Origin: Streptomyces africanus
GTDB lineage: Bacteria > Actinomycetota > Actinomycetes > Streptomycetales > Streptomycetaceae
Direction: 5' to 3'
DNA length: 41,488 nt
Assembly: GCF_002150735.1 (NCBI RefSeq)
Contig: NZ_MUKA01000247.1
Location: 1 to 41,488 of the forward strand
Shown here: positions 14,637-21,806 of the stretch, one piece after another
Position numbering within the stretch: the stretch's first letter is position 1
How the letters are laid out: each line of letters opens with the position of its first letter
Position numbers and translations under genes: made by a program
The notes under the pieces: generated by a model
Told to the model about the DNA's origin: nothing
The model's database searches: none
What the model saw: only the letters and a program-made list of their open reading frames with translations

Positions 14637-15476
14637 TCATCCCTTCACGGCGCCCGCGGTCAGGCCCGCGGCCATCTTGCGCTGGACGAGGAGGAAGAGG
14701 GCGACGATGGGCACGGCCATCATCGTGGCGCCGGCCATCATCGGGGCGTATTCGGTGCCGTGTTTGGTGGTGAAGTTGCCGAGCCAGACGGTCGCCGTCT
14801 GGTTCTTCTGGCTCAGCAGCATCAGGGCGTACAGGTACTCGTTCCAGGCCTGGATGAAGCCGTAGACCGAGGTGGCGACCATGCCGGGCGCCAGCAGCGG
14901 GAAGACCACCCGGAGGAAGGCGCCCGTGCGGGAGCAGCCGTCGACCATGGCCGCCTCCTCCAGTTCCTTCGGGATGTTGACGATGAAGCCCCGCAGCGTC
15001 CACACGGTGAACGGGAGGATGAAGGTCAGGTACGTGATGATGAGGCCGGTCAGCCGGTCGTACTGGCCCAGGTCGTTGAGCAGCAGGAAGACCGGGATGA
15101 TCATGGCGACCAGCGGGACCATCTGGACGGCGAGGATGCCCACGATCACGATCTTGCGGCCGCGGAACGCGAAGCGCGAGATGGCGAGCGCGGCCAGCAG
15201 CCCGACGACCATGCCGATGACGACCACCGCCAGCGACACCACCATGCTGCGGCCCACCGGGCCCCAGAAGTCGGCGATGTCCAGCGCCCGGCCGAAGTTG
15301 GCGAAGGTGATGCCGGTCGGCAGCAGGCTGGGGTCCGGGTCGATGGCGTCCTTGGCGGGCTTGAACGCCGTGTTGAGCATCCAGTAGAGCGGGAAGCCCG
15401 CGGTGACGAAGACCAGGAGGCCGAGGACGTTCCACCAGAGCTTCGGCGCCCGGCGGCCGGTCAGGGTGCTGCTCAT
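14637..15476 (-). CDS. dasC: Chitobiose ABC transporter permease DasC
   Basis: A 279-residue MalG-type inner-membrane permease with six predicted helices and the EAA loop EEAAMVDGCSRTGAFLRVVFPLLAPG, which contacts the ATPase. ATG 15476 overlaps the dasB stop (ATGA). It forms a heterodimeric channel with DasB. No ATPase gene lies in the cluster; the shared ATPase MsiK, encoded elsewhere, energises DasABC in S. coelicolor. Confidence 0.94.
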   Translation of the reverse strand: MSSTLTGRRAPKLWWNVLGLLVFVTAGFPLYWMLNTAFKPAKDAIDPDPSLLPTGITFANFGRALDIADFWGPVGRSMVVSLAVVVIGMVVGLLAALAISRFAFRGRKIVIVGILAVQMVPLVAMIIPVFLLLNDLGQYDRLTGLIITYLTFILPFTVWTLRGFIVNIPKELEEAAMVDGCSRTGAFLRVVFPLLAPGMVATSVYGFIQAWNEYLYALMLLSQKNQTATVWLGNFTTKHGTEYAPMMAGATMMAVPIVALFLLVQRKMAAGLTAGAVKG

Positions 15477-16459
15477 TCGACCTCTCCGATCTTCAGCATC
15501 TGCCGCATGTAGACGGCGACCACGCCGAGCAGCAGCAGGACGGTGACCAGTGCGATGGCCGAGCCCTGGGCGTAGTCGTTGACCACGAACGCCCGGTCGT
15601 AGGAGTAGGTGTTGAGGACCTGGAACTCCGGCTCGGGGTGGCCGCCCCGCATGACGAACACCTGGGGGAAGACGCCCATGTCCCAGATGACCGACAGGGT
15701 CGTGAGCATCACGATGATCGGCTTGAGGACGGGCAGGGTGACATAACGGAAGACGCCCCGGGCGCCGGCTCCGTCCAGCCGGGCCGCCTCCTCCAGTTCC
15801 TTCGGGACCTGGGTGAGACCCGCGCTGAGCGTGATGACGACGAACGGCACGGCTCCCCACACCACCAGCAGCATGATCACGGCCAGGCCCTCGGGTCCGC
15901 TCGCGAACCAGTTGTGGCCGATCATCTCGACGCCGGGCAGCTTGCTCAGCAACGCGTTGAAGACGCCGTAGTCGGAGTCGAAAAGCCACTTGAAGACCGT
16001 GGTCGCCACGATCACGGGCATGCCCCAGCTGGCCACCAGCACGATGTTGATGAGCACCTTCAGCCAGCCGGAGACCCGCTGGAGCAGCAGGGCGATCGCC
16101 ATGCCGATCACCATCGTGAAGACGACGGCCCCGGCGGCGAAGACGATCGTGCGGAGCACGACGGTCCAGAACTCGCCGTCGCCCAGCACCTTCGCGAAGT
16201 TGTCGAACCCGACCGACTCGGCCGGCTGGAAGCCCCACAGCTGGGACTGCCCGAACTTCTGGAAGGACAGGGTGACCAGGCGGGCCAGCGGATAGCCCAT
16301 GACCAGGGTGAGGATCAGCAGGCAGGGCGCGAGCAGCAGCCAGGGGACCGCGGTGCCGCCCGACGGCCGGTTCGCCCGTGGCAGTTCGGCGGGGGGAGGT
16401 GGCGGTGCCTGCCGCGATGGCGGCACCTTGGCAGGGGTGGTGGTGTCTGCGGCACTCAT
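15473..16459 (-). CDS. dasB: Chitobiose ABC transporter permease DasB
   Basis: A 328-residue MalF-type permease. A proline-rich cytoplasmic N terminus (~1-35) precedes six membrane helices. The EAA motif is EEAARLDGAGARGVFRYVTLPVLKP. It is downstream of dasA beyond a strong hairpin (16499-16525) and overlaps dasC by 4 bp. Confidence 0.94.
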   Translation of the reverse strand: MSAADTTTPAKVPPSRQAPPPPPAELPRANRPSGGTAVPWLLLAPCLLILTLVMGYPLARLVTLSFQKFGQSQLWGFQPAESVGFDNFAKVLGDGEFWTVVLRTIVFAAGAVVFTMVIGMAIALLLQRVSGWLKVLINIVLVASWGMPVIVATTVFKWLFDSDYGVFNALLSKLPGVEMIGHNWFASGPEGLAVIMLLVVWGAVPFVVITLSAGLTQVPKELEEAARLDGAGARGVFRYVTLPVLKPIIVMLTTLSVIWDMGVFPQVFVMRGGHPEPEFQVLNTYSYDRAFVVNDYAQGSAIALVTVLLLLGVVAVYMRQMLKIGEVE

Positions 16460-16498
16460 CGCGCGCTCCTCGGCGGGGTCCCTCAGGTCTTGACGACG

Positions 16499-16525
16499 GC
16501 GGGGCTCCCCGACCAGGAGCCCCGC
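16499..16525 (-). terminator. Intercistronic hairpin between dasA and dasB
   Basis: A 10-bp perfect stem (GCGGGGCTCC, 16499-16508, with 16516-16525) and 7-nt loop starts 8 bp after the dasA stop, inside the operon. It is likely a partial terminator or 3' mRNA stabiliser that raises binding-protein over permease levels. Confidence 0.75.
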
Positions 16526-16532
16526 TCACAGG

Positions 16533-17816
16533 TCACTTGGTGTTGATGACCTTGTCGATCGCGGCGTCCGCCTCCTTGGCGGCGGCCTCGACCGACTTCT
16601 TGCCGGTGCCGATGCTCTGGAGCATGGTCTGGAGGATCTGCGCCTTCTCGACCTGGCCCCAGCCGGGGGCCATCGGGACGAACCAGTTGGACTCGGCCGC
16701 GGTCGCCGGGACCGCCGTCTTCGGGTCCTTCTTCAGCGTCGCGAGGTCGGTCTTGTTGTTGGGCAGATTGCCCTTGGCCATCAGGCCCTGCTGGCCGGAG
16801 GAACCGGTGAACGCGTTGATCCACTCGGCGGCCAGGGCCTGCGCGTCGGACTTCACCGGCACGGCGAGGTCGGAGCCGCCCAGGAAGACGGGCATGTTCT
16901 TGCCGGACGGGCCGGGCATCACGAAGTTCTCGAGGTTGCCCTTGAGCTTGCCGGTCTTGTCGTTCTTCGGGTCCTCGGCGGTCGCGCCCTCCCAGGCGGC
17001 GGCGAAGATCATGGCGGACTTGCCCTGGCCGTAGACGATGTAGCGGTCCGACTCGTCCTTGGTCTTGTCGCCGTGCATGTAGGAGTCGACGACGTTCTTG
17101 AACTCCTTGAGGCCCTTGAGGGACTCGGGCGAGGACAGGGAGGCCTTCCACTGGCCGCCGGACTCGGTGGCGATGGCGCCGCCGGCGTCGTAGACGAAGG
17201 ACATGGCCGCGTACCAGTCGCGGGTCGGCTGGTACCAGGCGCTGAACTTGTTGCCCTGCTTCTTCTGGATCTTGTCCAGGGCGGCGGCCAGCTCCTTGTA
17301 CGTCTTCGGGGGCGTCTTCACACCGACCGAAGCCGCCACGTCCTTACGCCAGTTGGCGACGCGGCCGCCGGCGTAGTACGGGACGCCGTAGGTCTTGCCC
17401 TCGTAGGTCACCGAGGCCTTGAGGCCGTCCAGCCAGGCGTCCGAGCTGTCGAACTCGCCCGCGTCGAGGGGGGCGAAGGCGCCCTTGACCATGTAGCCGA
17501 GCATCTCGGTGTTGCCCATCTCGACCACATCGGGGGCCTTGTCGGTGGCGAGGACGGCGTCGAGCTTGGCGTTCTTGTCGGGCCAGCCGTAGTACTCGTG
17601 GTTGATCTTCAGGCCGGGGTGCTTCTTCTGCACCGCCGCGTCGGCGGCCTTCACCAGCTGCGGCCAGTTGTTCTGCGCGTCGACGGTGAGCCAGACGGTC
17701 AGCTCCTTGGCGTCCGCGCCCTTGTCCGAACCCCCGCTGCCGCCCTCGCCCCCGCACGCCGCGATGGAGACCACCATGCCCGCGATACCGATCGCGGATA
17801 TCAGCTTGCGCTTCAC
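16533..17816 (-). CDS. dasA: Chitobiose/GlcNAc-binding lipoprotein DasA
   Basis: A 427-residue family 1 solute-binding protein. GTG 17816 follows GAGGAGGG by 6 nt. A lipoprotein signal (VKRKLISAIGIAGMVVSIAAC) places the lipidated cysteine at residue 21, followed by a Gly/Ser linker. The mature domain has the typical SBP start LTVWLTVDAQNNWPQLVKAAD. In S. coelicolor DasA binds chitobiose and affects development. The promoter region carries two dre sites and a -35-like TTGACA (17934-17929), consistent with DasR repression. Confidence 0.95.
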   Translation of the reverse strand: MKRKLISAIGIAGMVVSIAACGGEGGSGGSDKGADAKELTVWLTVDAQNNWPQLVKAADAAVQKKHPGLKINHEYYGWPDKNAKLDAVLATDKAPDVVEMGNTEMLGYMVKGAFAPLDAGEFDSSDAWLDGLKASVTYEGKTYGVPYYAGGRVANWRKDVAASVGVKTPPKTYKELAAALDKIQKKQGNKFSAWYQPTRDWYAAMSFVYDAGGAIATESGGQWKASLSSPESLKGLKEFKNVVDSYMHGDKTKDESDRYIVYGQGKSAMIFAAAWEGATAEDPKNDKTGKLKGNLENFVMPGPSGKNMPVFLGGSDLAVPVKSDAQALAAEWINAFTGSSGQQGLMAKGNLPNNKTDLATLKKDPKTAVPATAAESNWFVPMAPGWGQVEKAQILQTMLQSIGTGKKSVEAAAKEADAAIDKVINTK

Positions 17817-17883
17817 GCCACCCTCCTCAGGGATGCCACCGACCCCCCTGCTCCCCGCGTTCGTGGGGCCAGGACCCTGGACC

Positions 17884-17899
17884 AATGGTGTAGACCAGT
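17884..17899. promoter_or_regulatory. dre operator 1 of dasA
   Basis: AATGGTGTAGACCAGT matches 14 of 16 dre consensus positions, the best match in the window. It lies ~70 bp upstream of the dasA GTG. Confidence 0.88.
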
Positions 17900-17907
17900 A
17901 CGGGGAG

Positions 17908-17923
17908 CTTGGACCAGACCAGC
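17908..17923. promoter_or_regulatory. dre operator 2 of dasA
   Basis: CTTGGACCAGACCAGC matches 11 of 16 dre positions. It falls between the -35-like TTGACA (17934-17929, minus strand) and the expected -10, 24 bp centre to centre from site 1. Confidence 0.7.
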
Positions 17924-18051
17924 AGGGCTGTCAAGGGTCCGGAATAAGCTCTGACCAGCCGTTATGCGACCTACATATGCAGGAACCTTTAAGTAAGAAC
18001 CCGGCGAAAACCCCGCCGGGCGCGGCATACTCCAGGTAGACCACTTGGAGT

Positions 18052-18087
18052 CGTGGACTAGACCAAAAGCGGCGCCGACGGTATACA
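18052..18087 (+). promoter_or_regulatory. dasR promoter with dre operator
   Basis: CGTGGACTAGACCAAA (18052-18067) matches 11 of 16 dre positions. TAGACC (18059-18064) is a possible -35, separated by exactly 17 bp from TATACA (18082-18087), a good -10. The operator therefore covers the -35, which implies DasR autoregulation. A half-site (TAGACCAC, 18037-18044) lies just upstream. Confidence 0.72.
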
Positions 18088-18126
18088 AGTGAGATCGTGT
18101 CGGCCCAGGAGCCGGGAAGGCGGAGC

Positions 18127-18891
18127 ATGAGCACCGACATCAGCAGTGCGGAGAACGACAGCGGGGCGCCCGTCCGCACCGCACGCGTGCCCAAGTACTA
18201 CCGCCTGAAGAAGCACCTGCTCGACATGACCGAGACCCAGGCGCCCGGCACGCCGGTCCCGCCCGAGCGCACCCTGGCGGCCGAGTTCGACACCTCGCGC
18301 ACGACCGTGCGCCAGGCGCTCCAGGAGCTGGTCGTCGAGGGCCGGCTGGAGCGCATCCAGGGCAAGGGCACGTTCGTCGCCAAGCCGAAGGTCTCGCAGG
18401 CGCTGCAACTGACCTCGTACACCGAGGACATGCGCGCCCAGGGCCTCGAACCCACCTCGCAGCTCCTGGACATCGGCTACATCACCGCCGACGACCGCCT
18501 CGCCGGGCTGCTCGACATCACGACCGGCGGACGGGTCCTGCGCATCGAGCGGCTGCGCATGGCCAACGGCGAGCCCATGGCCATCGAGACGACCCACCTG
18601 AGCGCGAAGCGCTTCCCGGCCCTGCGCCGGTCCCTGGTGAAGTACACCTCGCTCTACACCGCGCTCGCCGAGGTCTACGACGTCCACCTCGCCGAGGCCG
18701 AGGAGACCATCGAGACCTCGCTGGCCACCCCGCGCGAGGCCGGCCTGCTCGGCACGGACGTCGGCCTGCCGATGCTGATGCTCTCCCGTCACTCGCTGGA
18801 CCGGGACGGGCAGCCGGTGGAGTGGGTGCGGTCGGTGTACCGGGGGGACCGGTACAAGTTCGTGGCGCGTCTGAAGCGGCCCCAGGAGTAG
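18127..18891 (+). CDS. dasR: GntR/HutC-family global regulator DasR
   Basis: A 254-residue regulator. The winged helix-turn-helix (~12-82) contains PPERTLAAEFDTSRTTVRQALQELVVEGRLERIQGKGTFV, and the UTRA effector domain (~95-245) follows. ATG 18127 is preferred over GTG 18097 because a ribosome site (GGGAAGGCGGAG) precedes it and it matches the remembered S. coelicolor N terminus. DasR represses GlcNAc uptake, nagB and chitinase genes and links nutrients to development and antibiotics; glucosamine-6-phosphate releases it from DNA. It is divergent from dasA, and the shared 310-bp region holds three dre sites. Confidence 0.97.
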   Translation: MSTDISSAENDSGAPVRTARVPKYYRLKKHLLDMTETQAPGTPVPPERTLAAEFDTSRTTVRQALQELVVEGRLERIQGKGTFVAKPKVSQALQLTSYTEDMRAQGLEPTSQLLDIGYITADDRLAGLLDITTGGRVLRIERLRMANGEPMAIETTHLSAKRFPALRRSLVKYTSLYTALAEVYDVHLAEAEETIETSLATPREAGLLGTDVGLPMLMLSRHSLDRDGQPVEWVRSVYRGDRYKFVARLKRPQE

Positions 18892-19035
18892 TTCCCGCGC
18901 GGGACGGTGCGAGGGCTGCTGAGCTCGGTTTCTTTTGGGTACCGCATTGCGGACGAGGGGTTCCGTTCCCGCCGCACCCTGACCTAGATTGCCTGCGCAT
19001 TACACAGGTGATCACTGAGGGGATGGAGCCGCCTG

Positions 19036-19302
19036 ATGTCGCAAGCCCCAGAAGCCAGCAGAGGGGCGATGGTGACGCCGATGCGCGTCGTCATCGGCCT
19101 CTGCCTCATAGCGCCCTTCGTGGCCATGCTCTGGGTCGGCTCGTACGCCAAGACCGACCCGGCCTTCATCGGCATCCCGTTCTTCTACTGGTACCAGATG
19201 GCGTGGGTGCTGATCTCCACCGCGCTGACGATGATCGCCTACAAGCTGTGGCAGCGTGACCAGCGCGCCCGCTCTGCCGCGAAGGGCGGTGCGTCACAGT
19301 GA
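19036..19302 (+). CDS. DUF3311 small membrane subunit
   Basis: 88 residues, two membrane helices (MRVVIGLCLIAPFVAMLWVG and FFYWYQMAWVLISTALTMIAYKLW) and a basic C terminus. DUF3311 proteins are regularly encoded just before sodium/solute symporters and are thought to be accessory subunits. The stop overlaps the symporter GTG (GTGA, 19299-19302). It starts 144 bp after dasR on the same strand; TAGATT at 18985-18990 is a possible own -10. Confidence 0.85.
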   Translation: MSQAPEASRGAMVTPMRVVIGLCLIAPFVAMLWVGSYAKTDPAFIGIPFFYWYQMAWVLISTALTMIAYKLWQRDQRARSAAKGGASQ

Positions 19303-20927
19303 ACGACGGCGTGAACGGCGTCGCACTCGCCGTCTTCATCTTCTTCTTCCTGGCCGTCACGGTCATGGGCTTCCTGGCCGCGCGCTGGCGCAAGGCCGAG
19401 AACGAGCACAGCCTGGACGAATGGGGCCTGGGCGGCCGCTCGTTCGGCACCTGGATCACCTGGTTCCTGCTCGGCGGCGACCTGTACACGGCGTACACCT
19501 TCGTGGCCGTACCGGCGGCGATCTACGCGGCGGGCGCGGCCGGCTTCTTCGCGGTGCCCTACACGATCCTCGTCTACCCGCTCATCTTCACGTTCCTGCC
19601 CCGCCTGTGGTCGGTCTCGCACAAGCACGGGTACGTGACGACGTCCGACTTCGTGCGCGGCCGGTTCGGCTCCAAGGGCCTGTCGCTGGCCGTGGCCGTG
19701 ACCGGCATCCTGGCCACGATGCCGTACATCGCGCTCCAACTGGTCGGCATCCAGGCCGTGCTGGACGTCATGGGCATCGGAGGCGGCGAGAACACCAACT
19801 GGTTCATCAAGGACCTGCCCCTGCTGATCGCCTTCGGCGTGCTGGCGGCGTACACGTACTCGTCGGGTCTGCGGGCGCCTGCGCTGATCGCGTTCGTGAA
19901 GGACACCCTGATCTACATCGTCATCGCGGTGGCGATCATCTACATCCCGATCAAGCTGGGCGGCTTCGACGACATCTTCGCCAAGGCGGGCGACGCGTTC
20001 AGCCAGACCAACCCGGCGACGGGCGCTCCGCGCGGGGCGCTCGCGCCGCCGGAGGCGGGGCAGTGGACGTACGCCACGCTGGCGCTGGGCTCCGCGCTGG
20101 CGCTCTTCATGTACCCGCACTCGATCACGGCGACCCTGTCCTCGAAGAGCCGTGACGTGATCCGCCGCAACACCACGATCCTGCCGCTGTACTCGCTGAT
20201 GCTGGGCCTGCTCGCGCTGCTCGGCTTCATGGCGATCGCGGCCGGGATCAAGGTGCAGAACGGGCAGCTGGCGATCCCGCAGCTGTTCGAGACCATGTTC
20301 CCGGACTGGTTCGCGGGCGTGGCCTTCGCGGCGATCGGCATCGGCGCCCTGGTCCCGGCGGCCATCATGTCCATCGCGGCCGCGAACCTCTTCACCCGCA
20401 ACATCTACAAGGACTTCATCAAGCCCGACGCGACGCCCGCGCAGGAGACCAAGGTCTCCAAGCTGGTCTCGCTGCTGGTGAAGGTGGGCGCGCTGGCCTT
20501 CGTCCTCACGATGGACAAGACGGTCGCCATCAACTTCCAGCTCCTGGGCGGCATCTGGATCCTGCAGACCTTCCCGGCCCTGGTCGGCGGCCTGTTCACC
20601 CGCTGGTTCCACCGCTGGGCGCTGCTCGCGGGCTGGGCGGTCGGCATGGTCTACGGCACGGTCGCCGCGTACGGTGTCGCCTCTCCGACCCAGAAGCACT
20701 TCGGCGGCTCCTCGAAGGAGATCCCGGGCATCGGCGAGATCGGCTACATCGGCCTCACGGCGTTCGTCCTGAACGTCGTCGTCACCGTCGTCCTGACCTT
20801 CGTCCTGAAGGCCCTGAAGGCCCCCGACGGCATCGACGAGACCAAGCCGGAGGACTACACGGCGGACGCGGGCGACCCGGGCGTCCAGGTGGAGCTGCCG
20901 CCGGCGACGGCGGGCACCTCGCACTGA
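19299..20927 (+). CDS. Sodium/solute symporter (SSS family)
   Basis: A 542-residue protein with about 13 membrane helices and a hydrophilic C-terminal tail. SSS features include the early charged DEWGLGGRSFGTWITWFLLGGDLYTAYTFVA segment and the SIAAANLFTRNIYKDFIKP block that follows the core helices. It imports an organic solute with Na+; the substrate is not identifiable. It is translationally coupled to DUF3311. Being next to dasR does not prove an amino-sugar substrate, since no dre site was seen in front of this pair. Confidence 0.92.
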   Translation: MNDGVNGVALAVFIFFFLAVTVMGFLAARWRKAENEHSLDEWGLGGRSFGTWITWFLLGGDLYTAYTFVAVPAAIYAAGAAGFFAVPYTILVYPLIFTFLPRLWSVSHKHGYVTTSDFVRGRFGSKGLSLAVAVTGILATMPYIALQLVGIQAVLDVMGIGGGENTNWFIKDLPLLIAFGVLAAYTYSSGLRAPALIAFVKDTLIYIVIAVAIIYIPIKLGGFDDIFAKAGDAFSQTNPATGAPRGALAPPEAGQWTYATLALGSALALFMYPHSITATLSSKSRDVIRRNTTILPLYSLMLGLLALLGFMAIAAGIKVQNGQLAIPQLFETMFPDWFAGVAFAAIGIGALVPAAIMSIAAANLFTRNIYKDFIKPDATPAQETKVSKLVSLLVKVGALAFVLTMDKTVAINFQLLGGIWILQTFPALVGGLFTRWFHRWALLAGWAVGMVYGTVAAYGVASPTQKHFGGSSKEIPGIGEIGYIGLTAFVLNVVVTVVLTFVLKALKAPDGIDETKPEDYTADAGDPGVQVELPPATAGTSH

Positions 20928-20935
20928 GCCGCAGG

Positions 20936-20976
20936 TGACAGCGGGCCGTCGGTGAGAAACCGGCGGCCCGTTGTCA
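20936..20976 (+). terminator. Terminator after the symporter
   Basis: A 17-bp stem: TGACA/TGTCA outside, a G-T pair, then CGGGCCGTCGG (20942-20952) against CCGGCGGCCCG (20960-20970) with one internal G-T pair. The 7-nt loop is TGAGAAA. It starts 9 bp after the stop codon. Confidence 0.88.
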
Positions 20977-20999
20977 TACCCGTCCGCCACACTCGGACC

Positions 21000-21506
21000 A
21001 TGGACATCCTCATCCGGCGGGTGGAGCCCACCGAATACGACGCCCTCGGCGAGATCACCGCCCAGGCCTACCTGAAGGACGGCCTCCTCGACTTCGGCGA
21101 GAGCGACTGGTACCTCGGCGAACTCAGGGACGTGGCCAAGCGGGCCGCCGCCGCGGACGTCCTGGTGGCCACCCGGGGCGAACACCTCCTCGGCGGCGTC
21201 ACGTTCGTCCCCGTCGGCGGCCCCATGGCCGACCTCGCCCGGCCCGGGGAGGCCGAGATACGGATGCTCGCCGTCGCCCATGAGGCCCGCGGCCGCGGCG
21301 CCGGAGAGGCCCTCGTCCGCGCCTGCGTCGACCGCGCCCGTGCGACGGACGGCTGCGTCCGCGTCGTCCTGTCGACGCAGCGCACCATGCACTCCGCCCA
21401 CCGCATCTACGAACGCCTCGGCTTCGTCCGTGTCCCGGAGCGCGACTGGAACCCGATTCCGGAGCTTCCCGACATCACTCTCCTCACCTACGAGTTGACG
21501 CTGTGA
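21000..21506 (+). CDS. GNAT-family N-acetyltransferase
   Basis: 168 residues. The acetyl-CoA motif A is AEIRMLAVAHEARGRGAGEALVRACVDRA (R-G-x-G-A core), and motif B is SAHRIYERLGFVRVPERDW. The family transfers acetyl from acetyl-CoA to an amine; the substrate is unknown. ATG 21000 has a weak ribosome site. It is a single gene between the symporter terminator and the nrd leader. Confidence 0.88.
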   Translation: MDILIRRVEPTEYDALGEITAQAYLKDGLLDFGESDWYLGELRDVAKRAAAADVLVATRGEHLLGGVTFVPVGGPMADLARPGEAEIRMLAVAHEARGRGAGEALVRACVDRARATDGCVRVVLSTQRTMHSAHRIYERLGFVRVPERDWNPIPELPDITLLTYELTL

Positions 21507-21516
21507 AACCGTCGCG

Positions 21517-21532
21517 ACACTACATCTAGGGG
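21517..21532. promoter_or_regulatory. NrdR box 1
   Basis: ACACTACATCTAGGGG fits the NrdR consensus acaCwAtATaTwGtgt at 12 of 16 positions. It is centred 31 bp (three helical turns) from box 2, the usual tandem arrangement for this repressor. Confidence 0.72.
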
Positions 21533-21547
21533 TGCTTCCGCCACTCG

Positions 21548-21563
21548 GCACAAGATGTATGCT
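21548..21563. promoter_or_regulatory. NrdR box 2 overlapping the nrd -10
   Basis: GCACAAGATGTATGCT fits the NrdR consensus at about 10 of 16 positions. It overlaps a -10-like TATGCT (21558-21563), so bound NrdR would block transcription of nrdAB. Confidence 0.65.
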
Positions 21564-21567
21564 CATG

Positions 21568-21675
21568 CTCGCTGTCGCCGCAGGGGAATCCGGTGCGAAT
21601 CCGGAACTGTCCCGCAACGGTGTACTTGTGCGTTTTCGCGCACAGGCTTAAGTCCGAGGACCTGCCGACAGCGCG
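21568..21675 (+). ncRNA. Cobalamin (B12) riboswitch of the nrdAB leader
   Basis: The core hallmarks are present in order: the CGCAGGGGAATCCGGTGCGA segment, AATCCGGAACTGTCCCGCAACGG, a variable arm with the GTGCG/CGCAC stem, and AGTCCGAGGACCTGCCGACA. About 130 nt of GC-rich leader separates it from nrdA and contains CCGGCC/GGCCGG pairings usable as an expression platform. In S. coelicolor this riboswitch represses the class Ia reductase when B12 permits use of the B12-dependent class II enzyme NrdJ. Confidence 0.95.
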
Positions 21676-21806
21676 CCCGGCCGCCCGGCCGGTGCGCCCT
21701 GACGTCCGGGCCTCGCGGAGTGGGCCGGTGGACGCGACGCCGCCTGCGCTCGCGTGCTGCCCCCTGCCCTGTGTGAGGCCCCGTGCCGAGCGAGGGAGAG
21801 CCCCAC

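Noticed and set aside
13146..15512. 788-codon plus-strand open frame opposite dasD and dasC
   Set aside because: It is a shadow frame rich in Gly/Asp/His with no family features; the minus-strand genes are well supported.
18030..18045. Possible further dre site upstream of dasR
   Set aside because: Only the right half (TAGACCAC) fits, 8 of 16 positions, which is too weak to list as an operator.
19239..21617. Very long open frame on the minus strand across the symporter and GNAT genes
   Set aside because: It is a mirror frame of high-GC coding sequence; the plus strand carries clear SSS and GNAT motifs and correct codon bias.
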